Part shown: positions 1 to 5,667 of the stretch, piece after piece
Layout: each line of letters starts with the position of its first letter
How positions within the stretch are numbered: position 1 is the stretch's first letter
Assembly (NCBI GenBank): GCA_946615275.1
Contig: CAMOHV010000105.1
Location: 1-5,667, forward strand
Source of the DNA: an uncultured Verrucomicrobiota bacterium
GTDB lineage: Bacteria > Verrucomicrobiota > Kiritimatiellia > RFP12 > UBA1067
DNA: 5,667 nucleotides
Direction: 5' to 3'
The notes under the pieces: generated by a model
The model's input: the letters and a program-made list of their open reading frames with translations, nothing else
What the model was told of the DNA's origin: nothing
The model's database searches: none
Translations under genes and position numbers: made by a program

Positions 1-1895
1 CGCTGTCGGGGTCCCCGAGACACCTGGGACCACCGGGACACCCAGCACGGCGGAATCCTCCCTTGGTGGTCCTGGGTGTCCCGGGCGTCTCGGGCGTCCC
101 AGTGCTCGGAGTTGGCTTCGGCGACGGAGTGGAACGAGAAGCGGCGGTGGGAGCTCTCGCGTCCGCCGTGGCCCATGAAGTGGTAGATGCCGGTCATGTC
201 GAAGGACCAGTCCCTGCACTTTTGGATCGCGGCGGGGGAGCAGTCGGCCTCTGGCCACTTCATCGCGATGAACCAGACACCCTTGAAACCGGCGGCGCGC
301 GCCATCTCGCGCGATATCTCAAGAAGGCGGCGGCATCCGCCGTCCTTCACGTCGCGGTCCATGTTCTGCGGGGCCCAGATCCAGACGACGGGCTTGCCGT
401 CGATCTTCAGGTATTCGGGGGTGTTGAAGTAGTTCTCGATCCAGAATCTGGTCACGGCGCGCTGGTCGTCCTCGGAGTGGGTGTTGGGGGCGTTGTGGTT
501 GGCCCACATCATCGCCCACTTCATCATGTGGCGGTATTTCGCGCGGTAGAACGCCTTCACCCAGTGGTCGAGGTGCTGGCGGCCAGCGCTCCAGTACCAG
601 TCGACGTAGAGGGTGCGGACGCCGCTTTCCACGAGCCATTTGATCTGCCAGTCGACCACTTCGGGGTTCGCTTCGTCGTACCATCCCAGGACGGGCTTGC
701 GTTCGGGACATGCCTTTCGTATGCGCTCCCAGCTCTCGTATCTGGACCAGCCGGGGAAGTAGAGAGCGCCGATGTCGTAGCCTGTCTTCGCGGGCTTCGG
801 CTCGGGGACGTATGCGGCTTTGGGCAGGTCGAGGGATGGGGAGACCTTGGCGGGGACGGAAAGAACGATTGGGCTGATGCCGTCGGCGAGGATCGAGACG
901 GGGATTGAGTAGTCGCCGGGCTTCTCGGCGAGCATCTCCACGGTGAATGTCGCGATCTGCCCGCCGGGCAATGTGAGGGCCGGGCTTGGGGAGGCGGTGA
1001 CGTCGCGCGGGAGGTGGCCGGGCACGACCCGCACGTTGGTGGCCGGGGCGCCGCCGAGGTTCTCGATCACGAACTCGAGGGGGATCGTCTGGCCGGCGCG
1101 GGGGAAGGCCGAGGCGGCCCATGCGCTCTTCGCGAAGATGTCCGCAGGGAGGTCGTCGAGCTTGTCGATCACGTGGAAGTCCTTCACGTCGAGAGAGGCG
1201 TCGGTGCGCGAGTCGGAGACGGTCCACCACGCGAGGTTGCCGCGCCATGACTTTTCGGAGGAGAGCTTGAAGGAGATTGTGTGGGGGCGGCCGTCGCCGG
1301 GGACTGAGAATCTGCGCCTGCCGCGTCCGGCGGCGGAGTCCGTCGCCCACGAGAAGACGCCCGTGCAGGGGGTGGCGCCGGAGATGGTGAATGCGACGCC
1401 GGCCTTGCCGGCAGTGGGGATGCTCTCAAGGGAGTCGGCCTCAACGCGCACCTCCGCGAGGGCGCACTCCCCGGCGTTGGCGGCGGCGGACGGGAAGTCG
1501 ATGCGGATGTTCCGCACGTCGCCTTCGCCGTGCCAGAACGGACGCACGCGGTATTCGTGCCATGCGCCGTCGTCGAGCCACGTGAAGGCGGCGCTGTGCC
1601 TTTGGTCCTGGCCCTTCATCTTGCCCGCCACCCAGAAGATCTCGCCGCGTCCGCCTACGGGGGACTTGGCGCGGAACACGAGGACGTGCGCGGGCGAGGC
1701 GGGGAAGGGGGGCACGGTGCCGCTGAAGAAGGAGTCGTTGCCGGTGGGGCGTCCGCTCACGCCGTGGTCGCCGACGGTCACGCCGGACATCTGGTTCGCG
1801 TGCCTCCAGGGCGCGAGGGCGCCGCCGCTCCATGAGAGCGCGGCGGCTGTTTCGAGCGCGGCGGCGGCCGCGGCCAGCAGAATCAATTTCCTCAT
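1..1895 (-). CDS. Secreted GH99-like / WbsX-type glycan-active protein, C-terminus beyond the window
   Basis: Probably an exported enzyme acting on polysaccharide or glycoprotein glycans; the substrate cannot be named. The frame from the ATG at 1895 stays open for 631 codons to the window edge. Residues 1-20 form a signal peptide (MRKL, then a Leu/Ala-rich core, no lipobox Cys). Residues about 40-153 and 166-245 are beta-rich, Trp-rich regions resembling carbohydrate-binding sandwiches (for example DGAWHEYRVRPFW). Residues 255-351 look like an Ig/CARDB-type domain (PLEFVIENLGGAPATNVRV). From residue 373 the catalytic-type domain starts with YDIGALYFPGWSRY, followed by LGWYDE (403-408), DWQIKW, YVDWYW (430-435), GKPVVWIW (500-507), WFIAMKWPEAD (541 on) and FDMTGIYHF (565 on). 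This order fits the GH99-like/WbsX family as I know it. The C-terminal part, where such proteins usually carry an Asn-Glu-Trp motif, is not in view. From residue 600 the frame is made of the 9-bp repeat element, so the gene may be altered or broken there. The start is supported by a signal peptide and GAGAGG four bases upstream. Confidence 0.78.
   Translation of the reverse strand, partial: MRKLILLAAAAAALETAAALSWSGGALAPWRHANQMSGVTVGDHGVSGRPTGNDSFFSGTVPPFPASPAHVLVFRAKSPVGGRGEIFWVAGKMKGQDQRHSAAFTWLDDGAWHEYRVRPFWHGEGDVRNIRIDFPSAAANAGECALAEVRVEADSLESIPTAGKAGVAFTISGATPCTGVFSWATDSAAGRGRRRFSVPGDGRPHTISFKLSSEKSWRGNLAWWTVSDSRTDASLDVKDFHVIDKLDDLPADIFAKSAWAASAFPRAGQTIPLEFVIENLGGAPATNVRVVPGHLPRDVTASPSPALTLPGGQIATFTVEMLAEKPGDYSIPVSILADGISPIVLSVPAKVSPSLDLPKAAYVPEPKPAKTGYDIGALYFPGWSRYESWERIRKACPERKPVLGWYDEANPEVVDWQIKWLVESGVRTLYVDWYWSAGRQHLDHWVKAFYRAKYRHMMKWAMMWANHNAPNTHSEDDQRAVTRFWIENYFNTPEYLKIDGKPVVWIWAPQNMDRDVKDGGCRRLLEISREMARAAGFKGVWFIAMKWPEADCSPAAIQKCRDWSFDMTGIYHFMGHGGRESSHRRFSFHSVAEANSEHWDARDARDTQDHQGRIPPCWVSRWSQVSRGPRQ
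8..100. repeat. Inverted-repeat element made of 9-bp tandem units
   Basis: On the plus strand the right arm reads as four 9-bp units: GGTGGTCCT (65-73), GGGTGTCCC (74-82), GGGCGTCTC (83-91) and GGGCGTCCC (92-100). The left arm, read as reverse complement from the inside out, gives GGGTGTCCC (35-43), GGTGGTCCC (26-34), AGGTGTCTC (17-25) and a degenerate GGGGACCCC (8-16). A core of about 21 bp (44-64) separates the arms. Positions 33-45 pair perfectly with 72-84 (13 bp), and 27-34 can alternatively pair with 65-72 (8 bp). Because units are 9 bp, the overlapping minus-strand frame stays open, giving tripeptides DAR-DAR-DTQ-DHQ on one side and VSR-WSQ-VSR-GPR on the other. There are no unique spacers, so it is not CRISPR. 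It could be a REP- or MITE-like palindromic element or an expanded low-complexity tract. Origin and mobility cannot be judged from one copy. Confidence 0.8.
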
Positions 1896-1899
1896 GTTG

Positions 1900-1905
1900 C
1901 CTCTC
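1900..1905 (-). promoter_or_regulatory. Ribosome binding site of the GH99-like gene
   Basis: On the minus strand GAGAGG is followed by CAAC and then ATG, a spacing of four bases. It supports the ATG at 1895, the start that also yields a signal peptide. Confidence 0.6.
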
Positions 1906-1926
1906 TTGTTTGCAAAGGGACGGACG

Positions 1927-1938
1927 TATGGTACCATA
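1927..1938. promoter_or_regulatory. 12-bp perfect palindrome, possible operator
   Basis: TATGGTACCATA is a perfect inverted repeat with no central spacer, located about 32 bp upstream of the GH99-like start codon. It covers the candidate -10 hexamer of that gene, the position expected of a repressor operator. No regulator is encoded in the window, and a 12-bp palindrome may occur by chance, so the role is inferred. Confidence 0.35.
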
Positions 1939-1956
1939 AACGGCCAGCAGGGGCAA
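1928..1956 (-). promoter_or_regulatory. Candidate sigma-70-type promoter for the GH99-like gene
   Basis: On the minus strand TTGCCC (1956-1951) and TACCAT (1933-1928) are separated by 17 bp, giving partial matches to the -35 and -10 consensus (TTGACA, TATAAT). The spacing is ideal and the site lies about 35 bp upstream of the start codon, but each hexamer has two mismatches. Prediction only. Confidence 0.35.
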
Positions 1957-2005
1957 CTTGAATGTTCACAAATGAAATTTATCCTCTCCGCAACGCGGCA
2001 AGTTT

Positions 2006-2014
2006 TGGTATAAT
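2006..2014 (+). promoter_or_regulatory. Extended -10 promoter for smc
   Basis: TGGTATAAT contains a consensus -10 hexamer (TATAAT, 2009-2014) preceded by the extended-10 TG dinucleotide with one base between. No convincing -35 hexamer lies 16-18 bp upstream, which is typical of extended -10 promoters. Transcription would start near 2020-2021, leaving a leader of about 95 bases before the smc start. The surrounding AT-rich patch stands out in otherwise GC-rich DNA. The -10 is part of a 10-bp palindrome (TATAATTATA, 2009-2018), so weak activity on the other strand is possible. Confidence 0.6.
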
Positions 2015-2042
2015 TATAGGGCTTCACGCGCGGAGTGGCCTC

Positions 2043-2067
2043 GCGCGGCGTCTTTCCTGCGCCGCGC
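2043..2067 (+). promoter_or_regulatory. GC-rich hairpin in the smc leader
   Basis: GCGCGGCG (2043-2050) is the exact reverse complement of CGCCGCGC (2060-2067), giving an all-GC 8-bp stem with a 9-base loop (2051-2059). It lies in the predicted transcript, ending three bases before the AGAGG that serves the leader ORF. There is no T-run after it, so it does not look like an intrinsic terminator. It could influence mRNA stability or ribosome access, or be chance in GC-rich DNA. Confidence 0.4.
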
Positions 2068-2080
2068 ATGAGAGGTGCAG

Positions 2081-2125
2081 ATGCGCGGGAATCGGCAAGG
2101 CATGGTTGGCAGAAAGTGTATCTAA
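2081..2125 (+). CDS. 14-codon leader ORF overlapping the smc start
   Basis: ATG at 2081 is preceded by AGAGG (2071-2075) with five bases between. The frame encodes MRGNRQGMVGRKCI and stops at TAA 2123-2125, so it overlaps the smc GTG start (2116) by 10 bases in another frame. The smc GTG has no good Shine-Dalgarno of its own: the nearest purine run, AAGG (2097-2100), is 15 bases away. A ribosome that ends on this small ORF could restart at the GTG, so translational coupling is plausible. The peptide shows no family features, and it could be fortuitous. Confidence 0.35.
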   Translation: MRGNRQGMVGRKCI

Positions 2126-5100
2126 AGCAGCTAGACATAGTAGGTTTCAAGTCCTTCGCGGACAAGACCCGGCTCACGTTCGAGCCGGGAATGATTGCCA
2201 TCGTGGGGCCCAACGGGTGCGGAAAGTCGAACGTCTCGGACGCCATCCGCTGGGTGCTCGGCGAGCAGCGCCCGACGGCGATCCGCTGCTCCAAGCTCGT
2301 GGACGTCGTCTTCAACGGCACCGACACGCGCAAGCCCCTCGGCATGGCCGAGTGCACCATCCAGTTCGCCGACTGCGAGAAGGAGCTGGGCACCGAGTAC
2401 CACGAGGTGACGGTGACGCGCCGCGTGTACCGCGACGGCACGGGCGAATATTTCCTCAACAAGACGAAGTGCGGCCTCAAGGACATCAAGCGCCTCTTCA
2501 TGGGCACAGGCATCGGCACGTCGTCCTACTCCGTGATGGCCCAGGGCCAGATCGACGCCATCCTCTCGTCCAAGCCCGAGGACCGCCGCGCCGTGTTCGA
2601 GGAGGCCGCAGGCATCACCAAGTTCAAGGCCGACCGCAAGGAGGCCCTTCGCAAGATCGAGCAGACCGAGCAGAACCTCCAGCGCGAGCAGGACGTCCTC
2701 CGCGAGATGAAGCGCCAGATCGGCACGCTCCAGCGCCAGGTGGGCAAGGCCCAGAAGGCCAAGGAGCTGCGCGACGAGCTGCGCGGGCTCGACATCTACG
2801 TCTCCAAGGGCAAGATCCAGGCGTTCAACCTCGCCCTCGAGATGAACGCGAAGAACCGTGTTGAGACGGACGCCGCGATCGCCTCCGCCACCGAGGCCGT
2901 GAACGAGGCCGAGCGGCAGGCGCAGCAGATACATGCCGACATGCACGCCCTCGAGGAGGCGCTCGCCGACCTCCAGACGCGCTCCGCGCAGGCGGACGGC
3001 GCGTACACGCGCGCCCGCGAGGTCATAGCCGTGAACGAGCAGCGCATCACGGAGTACAAGATGTTCTCCGACCGCGACGGGCGCGAAATACACCAGACGC
3101 GCCAGCAGCTCGAGGAGATCGCGATGCAGGTGGAGTCCCTCGAGCAGAAGACGCAGCTCCTGGAGGACGGCGTGGCCGCAGCGCGGGAGGCGCTGGACGC
3201 TGCCGACGCCGCGTTCCGAGCGTCGTCCGCGAAGATCGACGCAATGCGCCAGACCCTGCAGGAGGCGCGCTCGCAGTCGGTCGCCTGCGACCGCCGCGCC
3301 GCCGAGATACGCGACGGCATGGCTAAGCTGGACGCCGCCGCGCACGACGCCATCCTGAAGCGCGAGCGGCTTTCGAGCGAGGAGGCCGGACTGAAGCGCT
3401 CAGCCGAGACGGCCGCGGCCGCGCTCGCGGAGGTGGACGCCCGCCTCGCCGCCGCCCGCGCCGCCGAGGAGGACGCCTCGGCGCGCGCCGAGGCCGCCTC
3501 CACCGCCCTCGAGACGCTGCGCGCCGAGATCGCCGACGCCCGCGAGAACCTCGGCGAGATGCAGACAGCCGCCGCCACCAAGGAGGCGCAGCTCGAGATG
3601 CTCAAGGACGAGAGCGCCGCGAAGACGGTCCTGGAGAACGTCCTGCAGGACGCCGCTGGCGACGTGCGCATGGCCGCGATCGAGACCGGCCGCGAAGGCG
3701 CGTCCATCGCCGCCGGCGACAGGCTTGTGGACCATCTCGCGCTCGCCGACGGCGACCGCGAGATGGCGGATCGGCTTCTTGGCGACGTGGTGCTGGTGGA
3801 CGGCAAGGGCGGCATGTGGACGCCATCCACGTCCATGGCCCCGTCGTCCGGGCACCGTTCCCCGATCACCGAGGCCGAGGAGACGCTCGCCGAGCTGCGC
3901 GAGAAGATCGCGCGCGCCAAGGAGACGCTCGCCACCGGCGCGGAGCGCACCACGGCGCTCGTGGAGGAGTCGCGCGCGGCCGACGCGAGGCTCGCCGAGG
4001 CCCGCCGCGCGGCCGCACAGGCAGAGGGCGAGCGCGCCACCGTTGCGCGCGACGTGGAGGCTTCCGCCGCCCGCCTCGCCGCCGTCCAGACCGAGCTCGC
4101 CGCCGTGGCGAGCGCCAACGCCGACGACGACGCGAAGCGCGCCGCATACGCCTCCGAGCTCGAGGACGTCCTCGCCCGCCGCGACGCCCTCATGGAGCGC
4201 ACCGCCAATGAGCAGGACGAGCTCCAGCGCCTTGAGATATCCCATTCCGACGAAAGCCGCCGCCTCACCGAGAGGCGCATCACCTCCGCGCAGATGGAGA
4301 GCGAGCTGCAGCTCGCCTCGCAGCAGAAGGCCGACTGCGCCAGGCGCGGCGACGAATTGAAGCGCATGATCGAGGGCCGCGAGGCCGGCATACGCGGCTA
4401 TGAGGACTCCATCCAGCGCCTGCGCGACGAGACTGCCGAGCTGATGGGCTCCCTCGAGGATCTTAAGGAGACCGCCGTGGCCATACGCGGCGAGGCCGAG
4501 GAGCGCAGGATGGAGCGCGGCGAGCTGCAGGAGAAGCTCGCCAAGGCCGAGGGCGGCGTCTCCGCCCAGCGCGCGGAGCTGGACAAGGCCCGCGACTTCA
4601 AGAGCCGCCTGGAGGTGGCCGCCGCCGAGGCCACAATGCGCCGCCAGAACATCTACGAGCACCTGAACGCCGAATACGCCCTCGACGCCCAGGCCGTGCT
4701 GCGCGAGCCGGACCCCGAGTGGAAGGGCGGCGAGCCGCCCCCGCAGGACGTCCTCGAAAAGCGCGTGAACGACCTCGCCGCCCAGATCGCCGCCCTCGGC
4801 CCCGTGAACATGATGGCCATCGAGGACTTCCGCGAGCTCGAGGAGCGCTACACGCGCGAGAAGGCGCAGGAGGCCGACCTCATCGCCGCCCGCGAGAAGA
4901 TACTCGCCCTCATAACGAACCTCAACGACACCTCCAGCGAGATGTTCCGCTCCACGTTCGAGCAGGCCAACTCCAACTTCCAGAAGATGTTCACGAAGCT
5001 CTTCAACGGCGGCGAGGCGCGCCTCGTGCTGCTGGAGAACGCGGAGGACCCGCTCGAGTGCGGCATCGACATCATCGCCCGCCCCCCCGGGAAGCGCCCG

Positions 5101-5418
5101 CAGAGCGTCACACTCCTCTCCGGCGGCGAACGCACCATGACGGCCGTCGCGCTCCTCTTCGCGATCTTCATGATCAAGCCCGCGCCGTTCTGCATGCTCG
5201 ACGAGCTCGACGCCGCCCTCGACGACGCCAACATCGGCCGCTTCGTGGACGCCCTCAAGGAGTTCCTCGACCGCTCGCAGTTCCTCATCATCACCCACAA
5301 CCAGCACACGATCGCAGGCTCCGACCTCGTGTACGGCGTGAGCCAGCAGGAGAAGGGCGTTTCGCGCATCATCTCGATGCGGCTGGCGGACATCGGCGTG
5401 AAGAAGCAGGAGGGATAG
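2116..5418 (+). CDS. smc: Chromosome segregation ATPase SMC (condensin core subunit)
   Basis: SMC forms the ATP-driven clamp of bacterial condensin, normally with ScpA and ScpB, and compacts and separates replicated chromosomes on the nucleoid. The start is placed at GTG 2116 because the family begins at the YLKQLDIVGFKSFADKTRL segment; the in-frame GTG at 2035 would add 27 unconserved residues. Numbered from there: Walker A GPNGCGKS (31-38), Q-loop region AQGQID (142-147), first coiled coil about 165-495, hinge region about 500-584, second coil about 585-890, signature LSGGE (1001-1005), Walker B FCMLDE (1025-1030) with catalytic Glu1030, D-loop following, and H-loop THNQ (His1061). All ATPase residues look intact. 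The product is 1100 residues against roughly 1150-1200 for typical bacterial SMC, and the shortfall lies in the hinge. The coils are similar in length (about 305-330 residues), so the fold is balanced. Transcription is likely from the extended -10 at 2006-2014. Confidence 0.96.
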   Translation: MYLKQLDIVGFKSFADKTRLTFEPGMIAIVGPNGCGKSNVSDAIRWVLGEQRPTAIRCSKLVDVVFNGTDTRKPLGMAECTIQFADCEKELGTEYHEVTVTRRVYRDGTGEYFLNKTKCGLKDIKRLFMGTGIGTSSYSVMAQGQIDAILSSKPEDRRAVFEEAAGITKFKADRKEALRKIEQTEQNLQREQDVLREMKRQIGTLQRQVGKAQKAKELRDELRGLDIYVSKGKIQAFNLALEMNAKNRVETDAAIASATEAVNEAERQAQQIHADMHALEEALADLQTRSAQADGAYTRAREVIAVNEQRITEYKMFSDRDGREIHQTRQQLEEIAMQVESLEQKTQLLEDGVAAAREALDAADAAFRASSAKIDAMRQTLQEARSQSVACDRRAAEIRDGMAKLDAAAHDAILKRERLSSEEAGLKRSAETAAAALAEVDARLAAARAAEEDASARAEAASTALETLRAEIADARENLGEMQTAAATKEAQLEMLKDESAAKTVLENVLQDAAGDVRMAAIETGREGASIAAGDRLVDHLALADGDREMADRLLGDVVLVDGKGGMWTPSTSMAPSSGHRSPITEAEETLAELREKIARAKETLATGAERTTALVEESRAADARLAEARRAAAQAEGERATVARDVEASAARLAAVQTELAAVASANADDDAKRAAYASELEDVLARRDALMERTANEQDELQRLEISHSDESRRLTERRITSAQMESELQLASQQKADCARRGDELKRMIEGREAGIRGYEDSIQRLRDETAELMGSLEDLKETAVAIRGEAEERRMERGELQEKLAKAEGGVSAQRAELDKARDFKSRLEVAAAEATMRRQNIYEHLNAEYALDAQAVLREPDPEWKGGEPPPQDVLEKRVNDLAAQIAALGPVNMMAIEDFRELEERYTREKAQEADLIAAREKILALITNLNDTSSEMFRSTFEQANSNFQKMFTKLFNGGEARLVLLENAEDPLECGIDIIARPPGKRPQSVTLLSGGERTMTAVALLFAIFMIKPAPFCMLDELDAALDDANIGRFVDALKEFLDRSQFLIITHNQHTIAGSDLVYGVSQQEKGVSRIISMRLADIGVKKQEG
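5408..5414 (+). promoter_or_regulatory. Shine-Dalgarno of the thioesterase gene, inside the end of smc
   Basis: AGGAGGG lies within the last codons of smc, 11 bases before the ATG at 5426. The strong match supports that start and indicates that the two genes are read from one mRNA. Confidence 0.6.
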
Positions 5419-5425
5419 GCCCGGC

Positions 5426-5667
5426 ATGAAGAAGATCGTGATGGAGTACCGCGTCCCGTACGCCGACACCGACCAGATGGGCGTCGTGTACTACGGCAAC
5501 TACCTCACTCTCTTCGAGCGCGCGCGCAACGAGCTGATGCGCGCGTGCGGATACACGTACAAGCAGTGCGAGGCGGAGGGGTGGATGCTCCCCGTGGTCC
5601 ACGCCGAGGTGGACTACCGCCGCCCCGCGCGCTACGACGACCTCCTGGAGGTGACGGCCTGGTGCCG
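5426..5667 (+). CDS. YbgC/FadM-type acyl-CoA thioesterase (4HBT hotdog fold), C-terminus beyond the window
   Basis: A cytoplasmic hotdog-fold thioesterase that would hydrolyse an acyl-CoA to the free acid and CoA; the acyl chain cannot be told from sequence. The visible 80 codons begin MKKIVMEYRVPYADTDQMG. The D-T-D-x-M-G-V-V-Y-Y-G-N-Y signature (residues 14-26) is that of the 4-hydroxybenzoyl-CoA thioesterase family, and Asp16 aligns with the family's catalytic Asp. It is followed by the long-helix segment LTLFERARNELMRACGY and the beta-strand stretch HAEVDYRRPARYDDLLEV. Family members are about 130-150 residues, so roughly the last two-fifths is missing. The gene begins 7 bp after the smc stop with its Shine-Dalgarno inside smc, so the two are probably cotranscribed. 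It resembles ybgC, but no tol-pal genes are visible, so no symbol is given. Confidence 0.9.
   Translation, partial: MKKIVMEYRVPYADTDQMGVVYYGNYLTLFERARNELMRACGYTYKQCEAEGWMLPVVHAEVDYRRPARYDDLLEVTAWC

Noticed and set aside
8..100. CRISPR array
   Set aside because: The repeat units are 9 bp, contiguous and without spacers, and they are arranged as inverted arms.
63..908. 281-codon plus-strand open frame, rich in Val and Gly
   Set aside because: It is the antisense of the GH99-like gene. The minus-strand frame gives a signal peptide and recognisable GH99-like motifs, whereas this one gives low-complexity sequence with no motif.
319..1350. 343-codon minus-strand open frame
   Set aside because: It is an out-of-frame, Arg/Pro-rich reading of the same strand as the GH99-like gene, typical of a shifted frame in GC-rich coding DNA.
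943..2013. 356-codon plus-strand open frame
   Set aside because: It lies antisense to the GH99-like gene and runs through the promoter region. It has no family features or sensible start context.
2043..2067. Intrinsic terminator between the divergent genes
   Set aside because: The stem is strong but is followed by ATGAGAGG rather than a T-run, and it lies downstream of the smc promoter.
2035..2115. Upstream in-frame start of smc at 2035, adding 27 residues
   Set aside because: The extra residues do not resemble an SMC N-terminus, the GTG lies only about 15 bases from the predicted transcription start, and it has no Shine-Dalgarno. The family start falls at 2116.
3790..3870. Pair of compensating frameshifts in the SMC hinge
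   Set aside because: I read the other two frames here and neither gave the missing hinge tail, so a true short hinge is the simpler reading. Raw reads would still be needed to exclude deleted bases.
2796..4391. 531-codon minus-strand Ser/Ala-rich frame opposite smc
   Set aside because: Its composition comes from the complement of coiled-coil codons, and it covers only smc sequence.
3400..5469. 689-codon minus-strand open frame opposite smc
   Set aside because: It is a mirror of smc codon use: Leu/Gly/Ala/Val-rich with no motif. The plus strand has complete SMC ATPase motifs.

Overview
The window is GC-rich bacterial DNA holding parts of three genes in two divergent units. There is no rRNA, tRNA, insertion-sequence transposase or CRISPR array. 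The organism cannot be fixed from sequence alone. The high GC, a secreted GH99/WbsX-like glycan enzyme, a compact SMC and families of short GGG...CCC tandem repeats would suit an uncultured member of the Planctomycetes-Verrucomicrobia-Lentisphaerae-Kiritimatiellae group, but this is a low-confidence guess.

Layout. (1) Positions 1-1895, minus strand: one continuous open frame of 631 codons that runs off the left edge. It encodes an exported protein with a signal peptide, two beta-sandwich-type regions, an Ig/CARDB-like domain and a C-terminal catalytic domain resembling the GH99-like / WbsX family. At its in-window 3' end the frame runs into a striking element (8-100) built of 9-bp tandem units arranged as two inverted arms around a short core. 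(2) Positions 1896-2115: a 220-bp divergent intergenic region with a 12-bp perfect palindrome, a candidate minus-strand promoter, an extended -10 promoter (TG-n-TATAAT) facing right, a GC-rich leader hairpin, and a 14-codon leader ORF with a Shine-Dalgarno that overlaps the smc start. (3) Positions 2116-5418, plus strand: smc, the bacterial condensin ATPase, about 1100 residues, with all head ATPase motifs intact but a hinge about half the usual size. (4) Positions 5426-5667, plus strand: the first 80 codons of a YbgC/FadM-type hotdog-fold acyl-CoA thioesterase, 7 bp behind smc and probably cotranscribed.

The left unit concerns extracellular glycan breakdown. The right unit is housekeeping: chromosome organisation plus acyl-CoA hydrolysis. 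The points most worth a second look are the inverted 9-bp-repeat element inside the enzyme gene's reading frame, the reduced SMC hinge, and the leader ORF that may couple translation into smc.
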